From an uncultured Bacillota bacterium (lineage in GTDB: Bacteria; Bacillota; UBA994; UBA5500), in assembly GCA_937874815.1 (NCBI GenBank), contig CALNBW010000193.1:1-7702 (forward strand): a DNA stretch of 7,702 nt, read 5' to 3'. Positions 1 to 5,972 of this stretch are shown here, in pieces. How positions within the stretch are numbered: the first letter of the stretch is position 1; each line of letters begins with the position of its first letter. The notes beneath the pieces were generated by a model. It made no database searches. It saw nothing but the letters and a program-made list of their open reading frames with translations, and was not told the origin of the DNA. The position numbers were made by a program, and so were the translations under genes.

Positions 1-308
1 GCCGCCATCTGCTCAGCGGAAAGGGCCGCGTAGCGGGTGTCTTCCCAAGTACCGTCGGCGCTATCCGGGTTATACCAAGTGCCCATCAAGTACCGGGGAG
101 TGCCAATATCGGTATACACGGGTGGCGCAACCTCGATTACGCCGACGCCCCTATAGTTCTGCACCGCTTGTTCGAACTCGATGGTCGTGGCCGCGTAATC
201 CAGAACACGCGAAAAAAGAGCAAACGATATTCCCATCAGCAGCAGAAGGGTAACCAGCGTTTTTACTGGCGAGCGGAACAGCATTTTTATCGATAATATT
301 GGACGCAT
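1..308 (-). CDS. ABC transporter permease-like membrane protein, N-terminal part (gene runs off left edge)
   Basis: This is an open frame read leftward from an ATG at 308-306, with AGGAGGG (rc of 312-318) three bases before it. It stays open for 102 codons to the window edge. The protein begins MRPILSIKMLFRSPVKTL, then has a hydrophobic segment at about residues 17-33 (TLVTLLLLMGISFALFS), then a mixed polar stretch with several Tyr and Trp. A short basic cytoplasmic start, one membrane segment and a large extracytoplasmic region is the usual beginning of FtsX/MacB-type ABC permeases in Bacillota, where the 'LF R SP' stretch before the first helix is common. The family assignment is inference from this N-terminus only; the diagnostic FtsX core and the partner ATPase are not in the window. 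It is divergent from the small zinc-ribbon gene and could use the leftward promoter at 465-494. Confidence 0.5.
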   Translation of the reverse strand, partial: MRPILSIKMLFRSPVKTLVTLLLLMGISFALFSRVLDYAATTIEFEQAVQNYRGVGVIEVAPPVYTDIGTPRYLMGTWYNPDSADGTWEDTRYAALSAEQMA

Positions 309-445
309 ATGCCCTCCTAGGTTGGTATATTTCTATCCAGCGCGGTCAAAGTTGAACGGTTTGAATTACCGGAGAACTATGGTTTTCAGGGAATGCGCTT
401 TTAAATAGCATGCTGTATAACGTTTCAATATTTGCGAAAGGCATG

Positions 446-474
446 TTGACTTGTTTGTGAATTAATAGTATAGT
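446..474 (+). promoter_or_regulatory. Rightward sigma-A promoter for the zinc-ribbon gene
   Basis: TTGACT (446-451), a 17-nt spacer and TATAGT (469-474) form a near-consensus housekeeping promoter. Transcription should start near 481, giving a leader of about 100 nt before the small zinc-ribbon gene at 583. No other rightward gene lies between. Confidence 0.75.
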
Positions 475-494
475 AGGATTCAGATAAAGTCAAC
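465..494 (-). promoter_or_regulatory. Possible leftward sigma-A promoter
   Basis: On the minus strand TTGACT (494-489) is followed, after 18 nt, by TACTAT (470-465). It would transcribe toward the permease-like gene, leaving a leader of about 150 nt. Its -10 overlaps the -10 of the rightward promoter on the other strand. The spacer is 1 nt longer than ideal and the -10 matches in four of six positions, so this is weaker than the rightward promoter. Confidence 0.4.
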
Positions 495-582
495 ATGTGT
501 TTACGCACCAAATGTGACAATCCTTCCACTGGCAAACATAAGTAAGATGGAGGGGAAAATATAAATGGGAGGTGAAAAAAAC

Positions 583-702
583 ATGGAAGAAAACAAGAAT
601 GTTTCGGTGGAAGCCCTAAGAGGGCCGACATGCCCTACATGTGGAGGGGAGACGTATTTCGATTACGAAGCTAGGACCTGGAAGTGTTTTCTCTGCGACT
701 AA
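583..702 (+). CDS. Small zinc-ribbon-like protein, 39 aa
   Basis: The frame opens at ATG 583 and ends with TAA at 700-702. The start is set by GGGAGGTGA at 567-575, seven bases ahead, an almost ideal ribosome binding site. An in-frame ATG at 565, giving 45 residues, has a weaker GGAGGGG at 549-555. The protein is acidic at the N-terminus and then has C17-P-T-C20-G-G, a short YFDYE stretch and C35-F-L-C38-D at the very end. Two CxxC knuckles about 15 residues apart with an aromatic strand between them are the pattern of a minimal zinc ribbon. The gene has its own promoter at 446-474 and its own terminator, so it is a monocistronic unit. I do not recognise the exact family. A role in nucleic-acid or protein binding is possible but unproven. 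It was probably missed by size cut-offs. Confidence 0.7.
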   Translation: MEENKNVSVEALRGPTCPTCGGETYFDYEARTWKCFLCD

Positions 703-723
703 GTTGCCAAGTATAATAGGGCG

Positions 724-760
724 AAAGACACAGAGGTGGCGACCTCTGTGTCTTTCTTCT
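724..760 (+). terminator. Rho-independent terminator after the zinc-ribbon gene
   Basis: A perfect 14-bp stem (AAAGACACAGAGGT at 724-737 with ACCTCTGTGTCTTT at 742-755) has a GGCG loop and is followed by a U-rich tail (TTTCTTCT, 753-760). It sits 21 nt after the stop codon. On the opposite strand the stem is followed by CGCCC rather than U, so it should be less effective for the leftward metal operon that ends at 793. Confidence 0.85.
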
Positions 761-792
761 AAGTTAATCAAGCCAGGATTCACATTTTAGGG

Positions 793-3267
793 CTATTTGC
801 TACGCATGAGGCGCATGCCGTTAGCGATGACCAGTAGGGCGGCTCCAGTATCGGCGAGGACGCCCATCCAGAGCTCGGCGCGGCCCATGAAAGTGAGTAC
901 GAGAACGACGCCTTTGATAATCAGGCTGAGCACGATATTCTGCCCAATGATGCCGACTGTTCTACGGCTAAGACGCATGAGCCAGGGTAACCTGGTTAGG
1001 TCATCAGCCATCAAAGCGATGTCGGCTGTTTCAATGGCGGTGTCGGTACCAGCAACGCCGAGGGCAATACCTACGGTAGCTGCTGCCAATGCTGGTGCAT
1101 CGTTGACACCATCGCCCACCATGGCCACATGGCCGTACTCAGCGGCTAGGCTGCTTATGGCAGCCACTTTATCTTCTGGCAAGAGTTCGGCCCGCACTTC
1201 ATCGATGCCGAGCTGCTGACCGATAGCTGCCGCGGTGCGGCTATTATCGCCGGTGAGCATTACCAGCGACTGTACGCCTGCTTGGCGCAGTTCGTTGGCG
1301 GCGTTAATTGCTTCTGGCCGCACGATGTCGGACAGAGCTAATAAGCCATAGATATAATTTTGATCAAGCAGGAAAACAACTGTATGGCCAGCTGTCTGGA
1401 GACGAGCTACGGCCTCCATCACGTCGGCGGCCGGTTCGAGCCCGATTTGCTCGACCAAACGTTGATTACCGATCCAGAACTGGTGTCCCTTAACCCAGCC
1501 GGTAGCGCCGCTACCAGTAAGGGCCTGAAAATCGACCACTGGTGGCAACTCCATTTGTCGCTCCTGCGCCGCTCGCACGATGGCTTGGGCTAGCGGATGT
1601 TCGGAGCGCGCTTCTAACGCCGCGGCCACCATCAGTAGCGATTCTGCGTCACAAGTTAATGGCAACATCTCGCTCAGCCGTACCTGCCCTGAAGTTAAGG
1701 TTCCTGTCTTGTCGAAGGCGATGGTACGCACCTTACCCATGGCCTCAAGATAGGCCCCACCCTTAATGAGCACACCGTGGCGGGATGCATTACCAATCGC
1801 CGACACAATGGATACGGGGGTGGAAATGACTAGAGCACAAGGGCAAGCAACGACAAGCATAATCAGAGCTTTCTTAAACCAGCTAGCGAATTCGTAACCT
1901 AGAAGTGGCGGAACCGTTGCCATGGCTACCGCTAGTAGAATTACAATAGGGGTATAGTAAGCAGCGAAACGGTCAACCATCTGCTGCGATGGGGCTCTTT
2001 GCGACTGTGCCTCTTCGACCAGATGCATAATGCGCGACAGGGTGTTATCGGCTACCAGGTGGTCAACCACTACTTCCAGACTGCCATTGCCATTGATGGA
2101 GCCAGCGAAAACGCGATCTCCCTCTACTTTATCGACTGGGATCGATTCGCCAGTGATGGGGGCCTGATTCACAGCCGAATTACCGTGGCGCACAATCCCA
2201 TCCATGGCCACACGCTCACCCGGCCGCACGATGATCACATCACCCAGCAGGATCTCTTCCACTGGCAATGTCATTTCTACGCCGTCGCGCTGCACCTGTG
2301 CTTCCTTGGGTGCCAACTTCATCAGGGAGCGAATTGACTGTCGCGTCTTATCCATAGTAAAAGCCTGTAGCGTGTTGCCGAGCGAGAACAGGAACATCGC
2401 TCCCTCGTGCCATTCACCGATAGCAACGGCTCCCACAGCGGCCACTGTCATCAGGAAATTCATGTCTAGACTGCGGTTGAGTAGAGCGTAGAATCCACTG
2501 CGCGCTACATAATAGCCGCCGGATAGCATCCCGAGCACAAAGAGGACTTTGCTCAGCAAGGAATGCTGCCAGCATAGCTCGGCTCCCCAGCCTGCCGCCA
2601 GGAAGATGCCAGAAGCGATAGTGAGCAAGGAACGTCTATTCTTTAGCCAAAAATTACTTGGCTCGTCTACTTTAGCACTACTAGCGGCATCGGGGGCTCC
2701 ACTGATCAGCTGACTTCCATAGCCGAGTTGACTAATAACTTGCCGAAGCTGTTGGGTGCTTACGGCTGATTCAGCAAAAACCTGCAGTTCGCCCGCCGCA
2801 TAAGAAATATCCGCCGCAATAACGCCCGTCTGCCGCCGCATCACTTGGGCTAGCTTAGCCGCGCAATCGGGGCAATCAAGGCCATCTATACGAAAGACTA
2901 ATGGTGTACCCAACTGGCCCGCCGCTAGGGCGGCAGCCACCTCAGAGTGGGCATGCTGATGGGAGTGAGTATGACCGTCGTCATGAGCGTGATCGTGCCC
3001 ACAGCCGCAACTGTCTTCGTGATCATAGCCATGGTCGTGGTCGTGGCCATGGTTATGCCCGCAACCGCAGCCCTGTTCATCGCTGCTGCAGCCGCAGGCA
3101 CCTATATCTGCTGAGACCTCTCCCTCACCCTCATCATCAGCGTGGTGGTGGCCACAGCCACAAGATTCTTGTTGATCGGATTCAACTTGCGCCACAGTTG
3201 TTGCTGCATGGCTATGCTGACAGCCACAGCTGCAACCTTTGGTGTGATGGTGTTTTTCATGAAGCAT
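793..3267 (-). CDS. cadA: P1B-2 type Zn/Cd/Pb-exporting ATPase with His/Cys-rich N-terminus
   Basis: This 824-residue membrane pump couples ATP hydrolysis to export of soft divalent metals. Start ATG 3267 is preceded by GGAGGA (rc of 3275-3280). The domains in order are: a metal-binding tail at 1-110 with 23 His and four CxC-containing cassettes; an HMA domain at about 122-190 with D131-C132-x-x-C135, the DCxxC form seen in ZntA; membrane helices from about 212; the actuator TGES at 372-375; the ion-path motif C475-P-C477; the phosphorylation site D519-K-T-G-T; SEHPLA with H557; TGDN at 672-675; GDGVND at 718-723; and, near the C-terminus, K785 and D806 (DTG). The CPC, Lys and DxG set is the known P1B-2 signature for Zn(II)/Cd(II)/Pb(II) rather than Cu. 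All catalytic residues are present. The gene is the second of an operon, 3 nt after the regulator. The long tail is unusual; most family members have one or two HMA domains with a much shorter His stretch. Confidence 0.95.
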   Translation of the reverse strand: MLHEKHHHTKGCSCGCQHSHAATTVAQVESDQQESCGCGHHHADDEGEGEVSADIGACGCSSDEQGCGCGHNHGHDHDHGYDHEDSCGCGHDHAHDDGHTHSHQHAHSEVAAALAAGQLGTPLVFRIDGLDCPDCAAKLAQVMRRQTGVIAADISYAAGELQVFAESAVSTQQLRQVISQLGYGSQLISGAPDAASSAKVDEPSNFWLKNRRSLLTIASGIFLAAGWGAELCWQHSLLSKVLFVLGMLSGGYYVARSGFYALLNRSLDMNFLMTVAAVGAVAIGEWHEGAMFLFSLGNTLQAFTMDKTRQSIRSLMKLAPKEAQVQRDGVEMTLPVEEILLGDVIIVRPGERVAMDGIVRHGNSAVNQAPITGESIPVDKVEGDRVFAGSINGNGSLEVVVDHLVADNTLSRIMHLVEEAQSQRAPSQQMVDRFAAYYTPIVILLAVAMATVPPLLGYEFASWFKKALIMLVVACPCALVISTPVSIVSAIGNASRHGVLIKGGAYLEAMGKVRTIAFDKTGTLTSGQVRLSEMLPLTCDAESLLMVAAALEARSEHPLAQAIVRAAQERQMELPPVVDFQALTGSGATGWVKGHQFWIGNQRLVEQIGLEPAADVMEAVARLQTAGHTVVFLLDQNYIYGLLALSDIVRPEAINAANELRQAGVQSLVMLTGDNSRTAAAIGQQLGIDEVRAELLPEDKVAAISSLAAEYGHVAMVGDGVNDAPALAAATVGIALGVAGTDTAIETADIALMADDLTRLPWLMRLSRRTVGIIGQNIVLSLIIKGVVLVLTFMGRAELWMGVLADTGAALLVIANGMRLMRSK

Positions 3268-3270
3268 GTT

Positions 3271-3651
3271 CTATTCCTCCGTTTCTAAAGTATGTCTAAC
3301 GTGGTCAGCAGCTTGGGCCAGCATGCTAAGCACATGCTCGTCATCCAAACTGTAAAAAACTTCTTTGCCATCGCGGCGATTACGCACTAGATGCAAGCCC
3401 CGCAATACACGCAGCTGATGCGAGATGGCCGACTGGCTCATTTGCAGTACCTCGGCCAGATCGCAGACGCACAACTCGCCCATCTGCAAGGCGAGAATGA
3501 TGCGCAGACGCGTAGGATCGCCTAAAGCTTTAAACACATCGGCTAGTCGCCCCACCTGCCGCTCAGAGGGCAAGGCCTGTTGCGCGCGGGTGATAGCGCA
3601 TTCATGGGGCCCAAATTCGGCACAACAAGCAATATAGTCTTTGTTATTAAT
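3271..3651 (-). CDS. cadC: ArsR/SmtB-family metal-responsive repressor (CadC/CzrA-like), probable ATT start
   Basis: This is a winged-helix repressor, expected to leave DNA when Zn, Cd or Pb binds. From the chosen start it has 126 residues, the usual family size. Visible features are C9, C10 and C18 near the N-terminus, the core FKALGDPTRLRIILAL at 40-55, ELCVCD with C61 and C63 in helix alpha3, a recognition helix around S72-R84, a wing ending in VFYSL at 98-102, and D104-x-H106-x10-H117-x2-H120. The CxC plus N-terminal Cys match the CadC alpha3N site for Cd/Pb; the DxHx10HxxH matches the CzrA/SmtB alpha5 Zn site. The start was placed at ATT 3651-3649 because AGGAGGG (rc of 3658-3664) lies six bases before it. 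The in-frame ATG at 3708 has no ribosome binding site and lies within the operator. The stop is 3 nt before the ATPase, so the pair is cotranscribed. Confidence 0.9.
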   Translation of the reverse strand: MNNKDYIACCAEFGPHECAITRAQQALPSERQVGRLADVFKALGDPTRLRIILALQMGELCVCDLAEVLQMSQSAISHQLRVLRGLHLVRNRRDGKEVFYSLDDEHVLSMLAQAADHVRHTLETEE

Positions 3652-3689
3652 GGCTGTCCCTCCTCTCCAAGCAAAAACGCAGCGATTTT

Positions 3690-3711
3690 CATATGAATGA
3701 TTGCTCATATG
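3690..3711. promoter_or_regulatory. ArsR/SmtB operator, CATATGA-N8-TCATATG
   Basis: The sequence CATATGA (3690-3696), eight bases, then TCATATG (3705-3711) is an inverted repeat just downstream of the -10. Operators of zinc- and cadmium-sensing ArsR/SmtB proteins are typically ATATGAA-type imperfect 12-2-12 repeats at this location, so this is the likely autoregulatory site. A further half-site, ATGAACA, reads on the minus strand at 3716-3710. Confidence 0.65.
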
Positions 3712-3720
3712 TTCATGTTT

Positions 3721-3749
3721 ATTATATACCGTTCGCTCCAGAAAAGGAA
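3721..3749 (-). promoter_or_regulatory. Promoter of the metal resistance operon
   Basis: On the minus strand TATAAT (rc of 3721-3726) is a perfect -10. Seventeen nt upstream is only TTCCTT (rc of 3744-3749), a poor -35. Transcription should start near 3714, giving a leader of about 60 nt to the ATT start codon. This also rules out the longer upstream reading of the regulator, whose first codons would precede the transcript. Confidence 0.6.
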
Positions 3750-3767
3750 CCTCCAATTGAAAAAGAT

Positions 3768-4595
3768 GTCGTCGGACAGCGATATTGTCACCCTATAACG
3801 GGACAGCGATAATGTCCCTATGATAGGAGAGCAATATCTAAACGTGAAAGAAACAAGCCGCCTTCCAGTTATTCTAGAAACGCTGACGGGTAAACGCACT
3901 ATTGCTGACGCAGCGATGAAGCTTGGGCTAAGTGAGCGTCAGGTAAAACGATTAAAGAAAGGGGTAAAAGAACACGGGCCAGGTTTTCTGGCTCATGGTA
4001 ACCGTGGACGAAAGCCTGCTAATGCTATTCCCGGCGACGTTAAGCGCTTGGTAGTAGAAATGGCTACAGGAGATTTCAGAGATACTAGTTGCCAACATAT
4101 GTCTGAGCTTCTCCTTGAACACATGTCTGTTGAGGTTAGTGCTAAAAGCATTACTAGGATTCTGCACAACGCCCAAGCAAAATTGCGTTTCGCTAGGAAA
4201 CAGCCGCGCCGACGGCGCACTCGTGACCGCAAAACACGTGTGGGGATGCTGGTGCAGTGCGATGCTAGTACTCATGACTGGTTAGAGGGCCGTGGGCCTG
4301 AAATGGCTTTACACGGCGCTATTGACGATGCTACTAGCACCGTTTTGGCGCTCGTGTTCCGGCCTACTGAAGATCTGCAAGGTTATCTGTTAATGCTTGA
4401 GCAATTACTCAATAGCCATGGAATTCCTGAGGCGCTTTACTCTGATCGACACACAATCTTCTTTTCCCCCAACAAAGATAAGTTGAGCATTGAAGATGAG
4501 TTGGCAGGCAAGATGGTACCGTTAACTCAGTTTGGGAATGCTATCGCGGACCTGAGGATCCAACACATTGGTGCACGTTCGCCACAAGCCAAGGG
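3768..4595 (+). mobile_element. Truncated insertion sequence, ISNCY/IS1202-like
   Basis: The left end is marked by paired GGACAGCGATA repeats at 3774-3818, directly before a DDE transposase gene. The right part is missing: homology to the transposase family stops at about 4595, where the recombinase-trio element begins. The exact left boundary is approximate, because no second end is available for comparison. The element sits only about 20 nt from the -35 region of the metal operon promoter. Confidence 0.6.
3774..3818. repeat. Tandem quasi-palindromic repeats at the left IS end
   Basis: GGACAGCGATATTGTCACC at 3774-3792 and GGACAGCGATAATGTCCC at 3801-3818 are direct repeats 27 nt apart. Each is also a small inverted repeat: GACA/TGTC in the first and GGGACA (3800-3805)/TGTCCC (3813-3818) in the second. 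They are likely transposase-binding terminal repeats. The transposase ATG (3820) begins one base after the second. Confidence 0.6.
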
Positions 4596-4626
4596 TTATG
4601 GAAAGCTAGCCGTTATGCGAAGTTAA
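3820..4626 (+). pseudogene. ISNCY-family DDE transposase, C-terminus lost
   Basis: The reading frame gives 268 residues against roughly 400 or more in complete relatives. It has an N-terminal helix-turn-helix (about 27-48, with TIADAAMKLGLSERQVKR), a linker ending in HGNRGRKP, a second DNA-binding region to about 140 with an Arg-rich stretch, then the start of an RNase H-like core: C147-D148-A-S-THDWLEGRG and Y207-S-D209-R-H. In the family the sequence after SPQAKG continues with R-x-E-R, which carries the third catalytic acid. Here it changes after G259 to nine unrelated residues and a stop inside the repeats of the neighbouring element. The protein therefore lacks the DDE glutamate and should be inactive. 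There is no good ribosome binding site before ATG 3820; a GTG at 3844 with AGGAG at 3825 is a weak alternative. Confidence 0.8.
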
Positions 4627-4678
4627 CCATGCTAGACAGGGCAGCAGCAATAGCTGATACTTGAATAACTCCACATAA
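4596..4678. repeat. Three copies of a 13-bp motif at the left end of the trio element
   Basis: TTATGGAAAGCTA (4596-4608) and TTATGCGAAGTTA (4613-4625) are direct copies agreeing at 10 of 13 positions and starting 17 nt apart. TAACTCCACATAA (4666-4678) is the inverted form of the second, agreeing at 11 of 13. Their position at the junction with the broken transposase makes them likely recombinase binding arms. A separate 7-bp inverted pair, TAACCAT (4624-4630) and ATGGTTA (4690-4696), lies across the same region. Confidence 0.6.
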
Positions 4679-4682
4679 TGAT

Positions 4683-4723
4683 CCAATCTATGGTTAGGCA
4701 TCTTGTTGCCAAGAATAGATTGG
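4683..4723 (+). promoter_or_regulatory. Leader hairpin touching the ritA ribosome binding site
   Basis: CCAATCTAT (4683-4691) pairs perfectly with ATAGATTGG (4715-4723). The loop contains a further GGCA/TGCC pair (4697-4700 with 4707-4710). The last GG of the right arm is the beginning of the GGAGG ribosome binding site (4722-4726) for the ATG at 4734, so folding could limit initiation. A CATAAT box at 4674-4679 might be a -10 for this transcript, but no convincing -35 accompanies it. Confidence 0.5.
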
Positions 4724-4733
4724 AGGCCAATAC

Positions 4734-5972
4734 ATGGAGTCAAAACAAGAAAACGTACAGGGGCTTATTCGCGTCACAAGGGATAAACTGCTGAAAGCAG
4801 GCTATACCACACTTGGGTTGCCAGAGAGAGTCTGGCGTAACCTGGACAGCTACATGTCGCAGAAAGGCCTGACGCACTTCTCAGAAGAAATTGGGATGCA
4901 GTTTCTAGAAGAACGCTATTCCTTCTCGGCTAATCCTTTATCCAACTCAAATATGGATCGCTTGCGCGCCATCCAGCTACTGGTGGACTGCCAAGCACAG
5001 CAACCTATCTCAGTCAGGCGTAGTCGTCAAGGGGGAGAGATCGCAGAAGCGTTCACTTTAGTATTTACGGCGTTCTTGGATTATGAGAGAAATAAAGGCT
5101 TATCTGAGCGAACGATGGGATCGCATCTTCTTTATTTGAGGCGGTTTTCTTGGTACCTCGCAGAGCGAAACATCAGCCAACTGATGGAGATCACTGTTTC
5201 ACATGTGTATGAGTTCATTCAGTTCAGCGCCTCTTCTCGCAGTAAATCTACCGTATATTGTACAGCCTGTTTGCTACGCACGCTGTTTAGATTCCTGTTT
5301 GATCAGGAACTAATCAGCGAAAATCTTGCGCTGACAGTGCCAAGAGTTAAATGCAGCAAGAAGGCGCGAATTCCATCGGCATATTCTCAGGAGGAAATTG
5401 AGCAGGTATTAGCCTGCGTTGATCGCGGCAACCCGAAGGGTAAACGAGACTACGCCATGTTGCTAATGGCGACCCGTTTAGGGATGCGTGCTTCAGATAT
5501 TTGCGGACTAACCTTCGAAAACTTCAAGTGGGAATCTGACACTATTGAGTGGAGGCAGGGTAAGACGGACAAGTGGGTTGTCTTACCGTTATTAACGGAT
5601 GTTGGTGAGGCTGTGATTGATTATCTCAAATATGGCAGACCGCCAGTTGATGCAAAAGAAATCTTTCTACGTTTGTCTGCACCCATCGGGCCAATGAAAG
5701 CGCCCACTCTTCATAGTGTTGTCACCTATTACATGCGCAAAGCCAACATCCCAATCCCGGAAGGCAAGAAACACGGGCCTCACGCCCTGCGTCACAGTCT
5801 GGCTAGCGCTCTTTTGAGAAACCGAACGCCTATGCCAGTCATTTCAGAAGTGCTAGGACATACTAGCACTGACACAACCGCGGTCTACCTTAAAATTGAC
5901 ATCCTTCAGTTGCATGAATACGCCTTGCCTGTCCCTCCGCTAGAAGTCTGGAGAGGAGGTGGAATGGCATGA
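4734..5972 (+). CDS. ritA: Tyrosine recombinase, first gene of trio (RitA-like)
   Basis: This 412-residue site-specific recombinase begins at ATG 4734, with GGAGG at 4722-4726 seven bases before it. Residues 1-95 are an extension not found in minimal XerC/D proteins. A SAM-like core-binding domain follows at about 103-192 and the catalytic domain at about 215-390. The catalytic set is complete: R252 (LGMRASDI), K277 (QGKTDK), H350-A-L-R353, H376 (VLGHTS) and nucleophile Y385 (AVYLK). A Pro-rich tail of about 27 residues follows the tyrosine. The stop overlaps the start of the second recombinase by ATGA, so translation is probably coupled. Family knowledge suggests that the three trio proteins act together on the element ends; what each does separately is not established by this sequence. 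Confidence 0.88.
   Translation: MESKQENVQGLIRVTRDKLLKAGYTTLGLPERVWRNLDSYMSQKGLTHFSEEIGMQFLEERYSFSANPLSNSNMDRLRAIQLLVDCQAQQPISVRRSRQGGEIAEAFTLVFTAFLDYERNKGLSERTMGSHLLYLRRFSWYLAERNISQLMEITVSHVYEFIQFSASSRSKSTVYCTACLLRTLFRFLFDQELISENLALTVPRVKCSKKARIPSAYSQEEIEQVLACVDRGNPKGKRDYAMLLMATRLGMRASDICGLTFENFKWESDTIEWRQGKTDKWVVLPLLTDVGEAVIDYLKYGRPPVDAKEIFLRLSAPIGPMKAPTLHSVVTYYMRKANIPIPEGKKHGPHALRHSLASALLRNRTPMPVISEVLGHTSTDTTAVYLKIDILQLHEYALPVPPLEVWRGGGMA

Larger units (their letters stand above)
442..497. repeat. 11-bp inverted repeat enclosing the two promoters
   Basis: CATGTTGACTT (442-452) and AAGTCAACATG (487-497) are perfect reverse complements with 34 nt between them. Each arm contains the TTGACT -35 box of one of two opposed promoters, so the repeat is partly promoter symmetry. 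The flanking CATG identity extends beyond the -35 hexamers, so the arms could also be an operator. Confidence 0.65.

Noticed and set aside
425..631. 68-codon leftward open frame between the permease-like gene and the zinc-ribbon gene
   Set aside because: It is antisense to the promoter, leader and first codons of the well-supported small gene, has no convincing ribosome binding site, and its residues have no recognisable pattern.
724..760. Stem-loop as a fully bidirectional terminator that also ends the metal operon
   Set aside because: On the minus strand the stem is followed by CGCCCTATT with no U tract, so only weak leftward termination can be argued.
2990..3170. Short repeated units in the ATPase gene as a possible CRISPR array or tandem repeat
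   Set aside because: The repetition follows codons for CGCGH and HxH motifs in frame, with irregular spacing and no spacer structure.
2901..3299. 132-codon rightward frame rich in His and Arg
   Set aside because: It is the antisense shadow of the His/Cys-rich start of the efflux ATPase, and its composition follows from the repeated codons there.
3652..3756. Longer version of the repressor starting at TTG 3756 or ATG 3708
   Set aside because: The TTG lies upstream of the -10 box, the ATG has no ribosome binding site and lies inside the operator near the transcript start, and the extra residues do not resemble the family.
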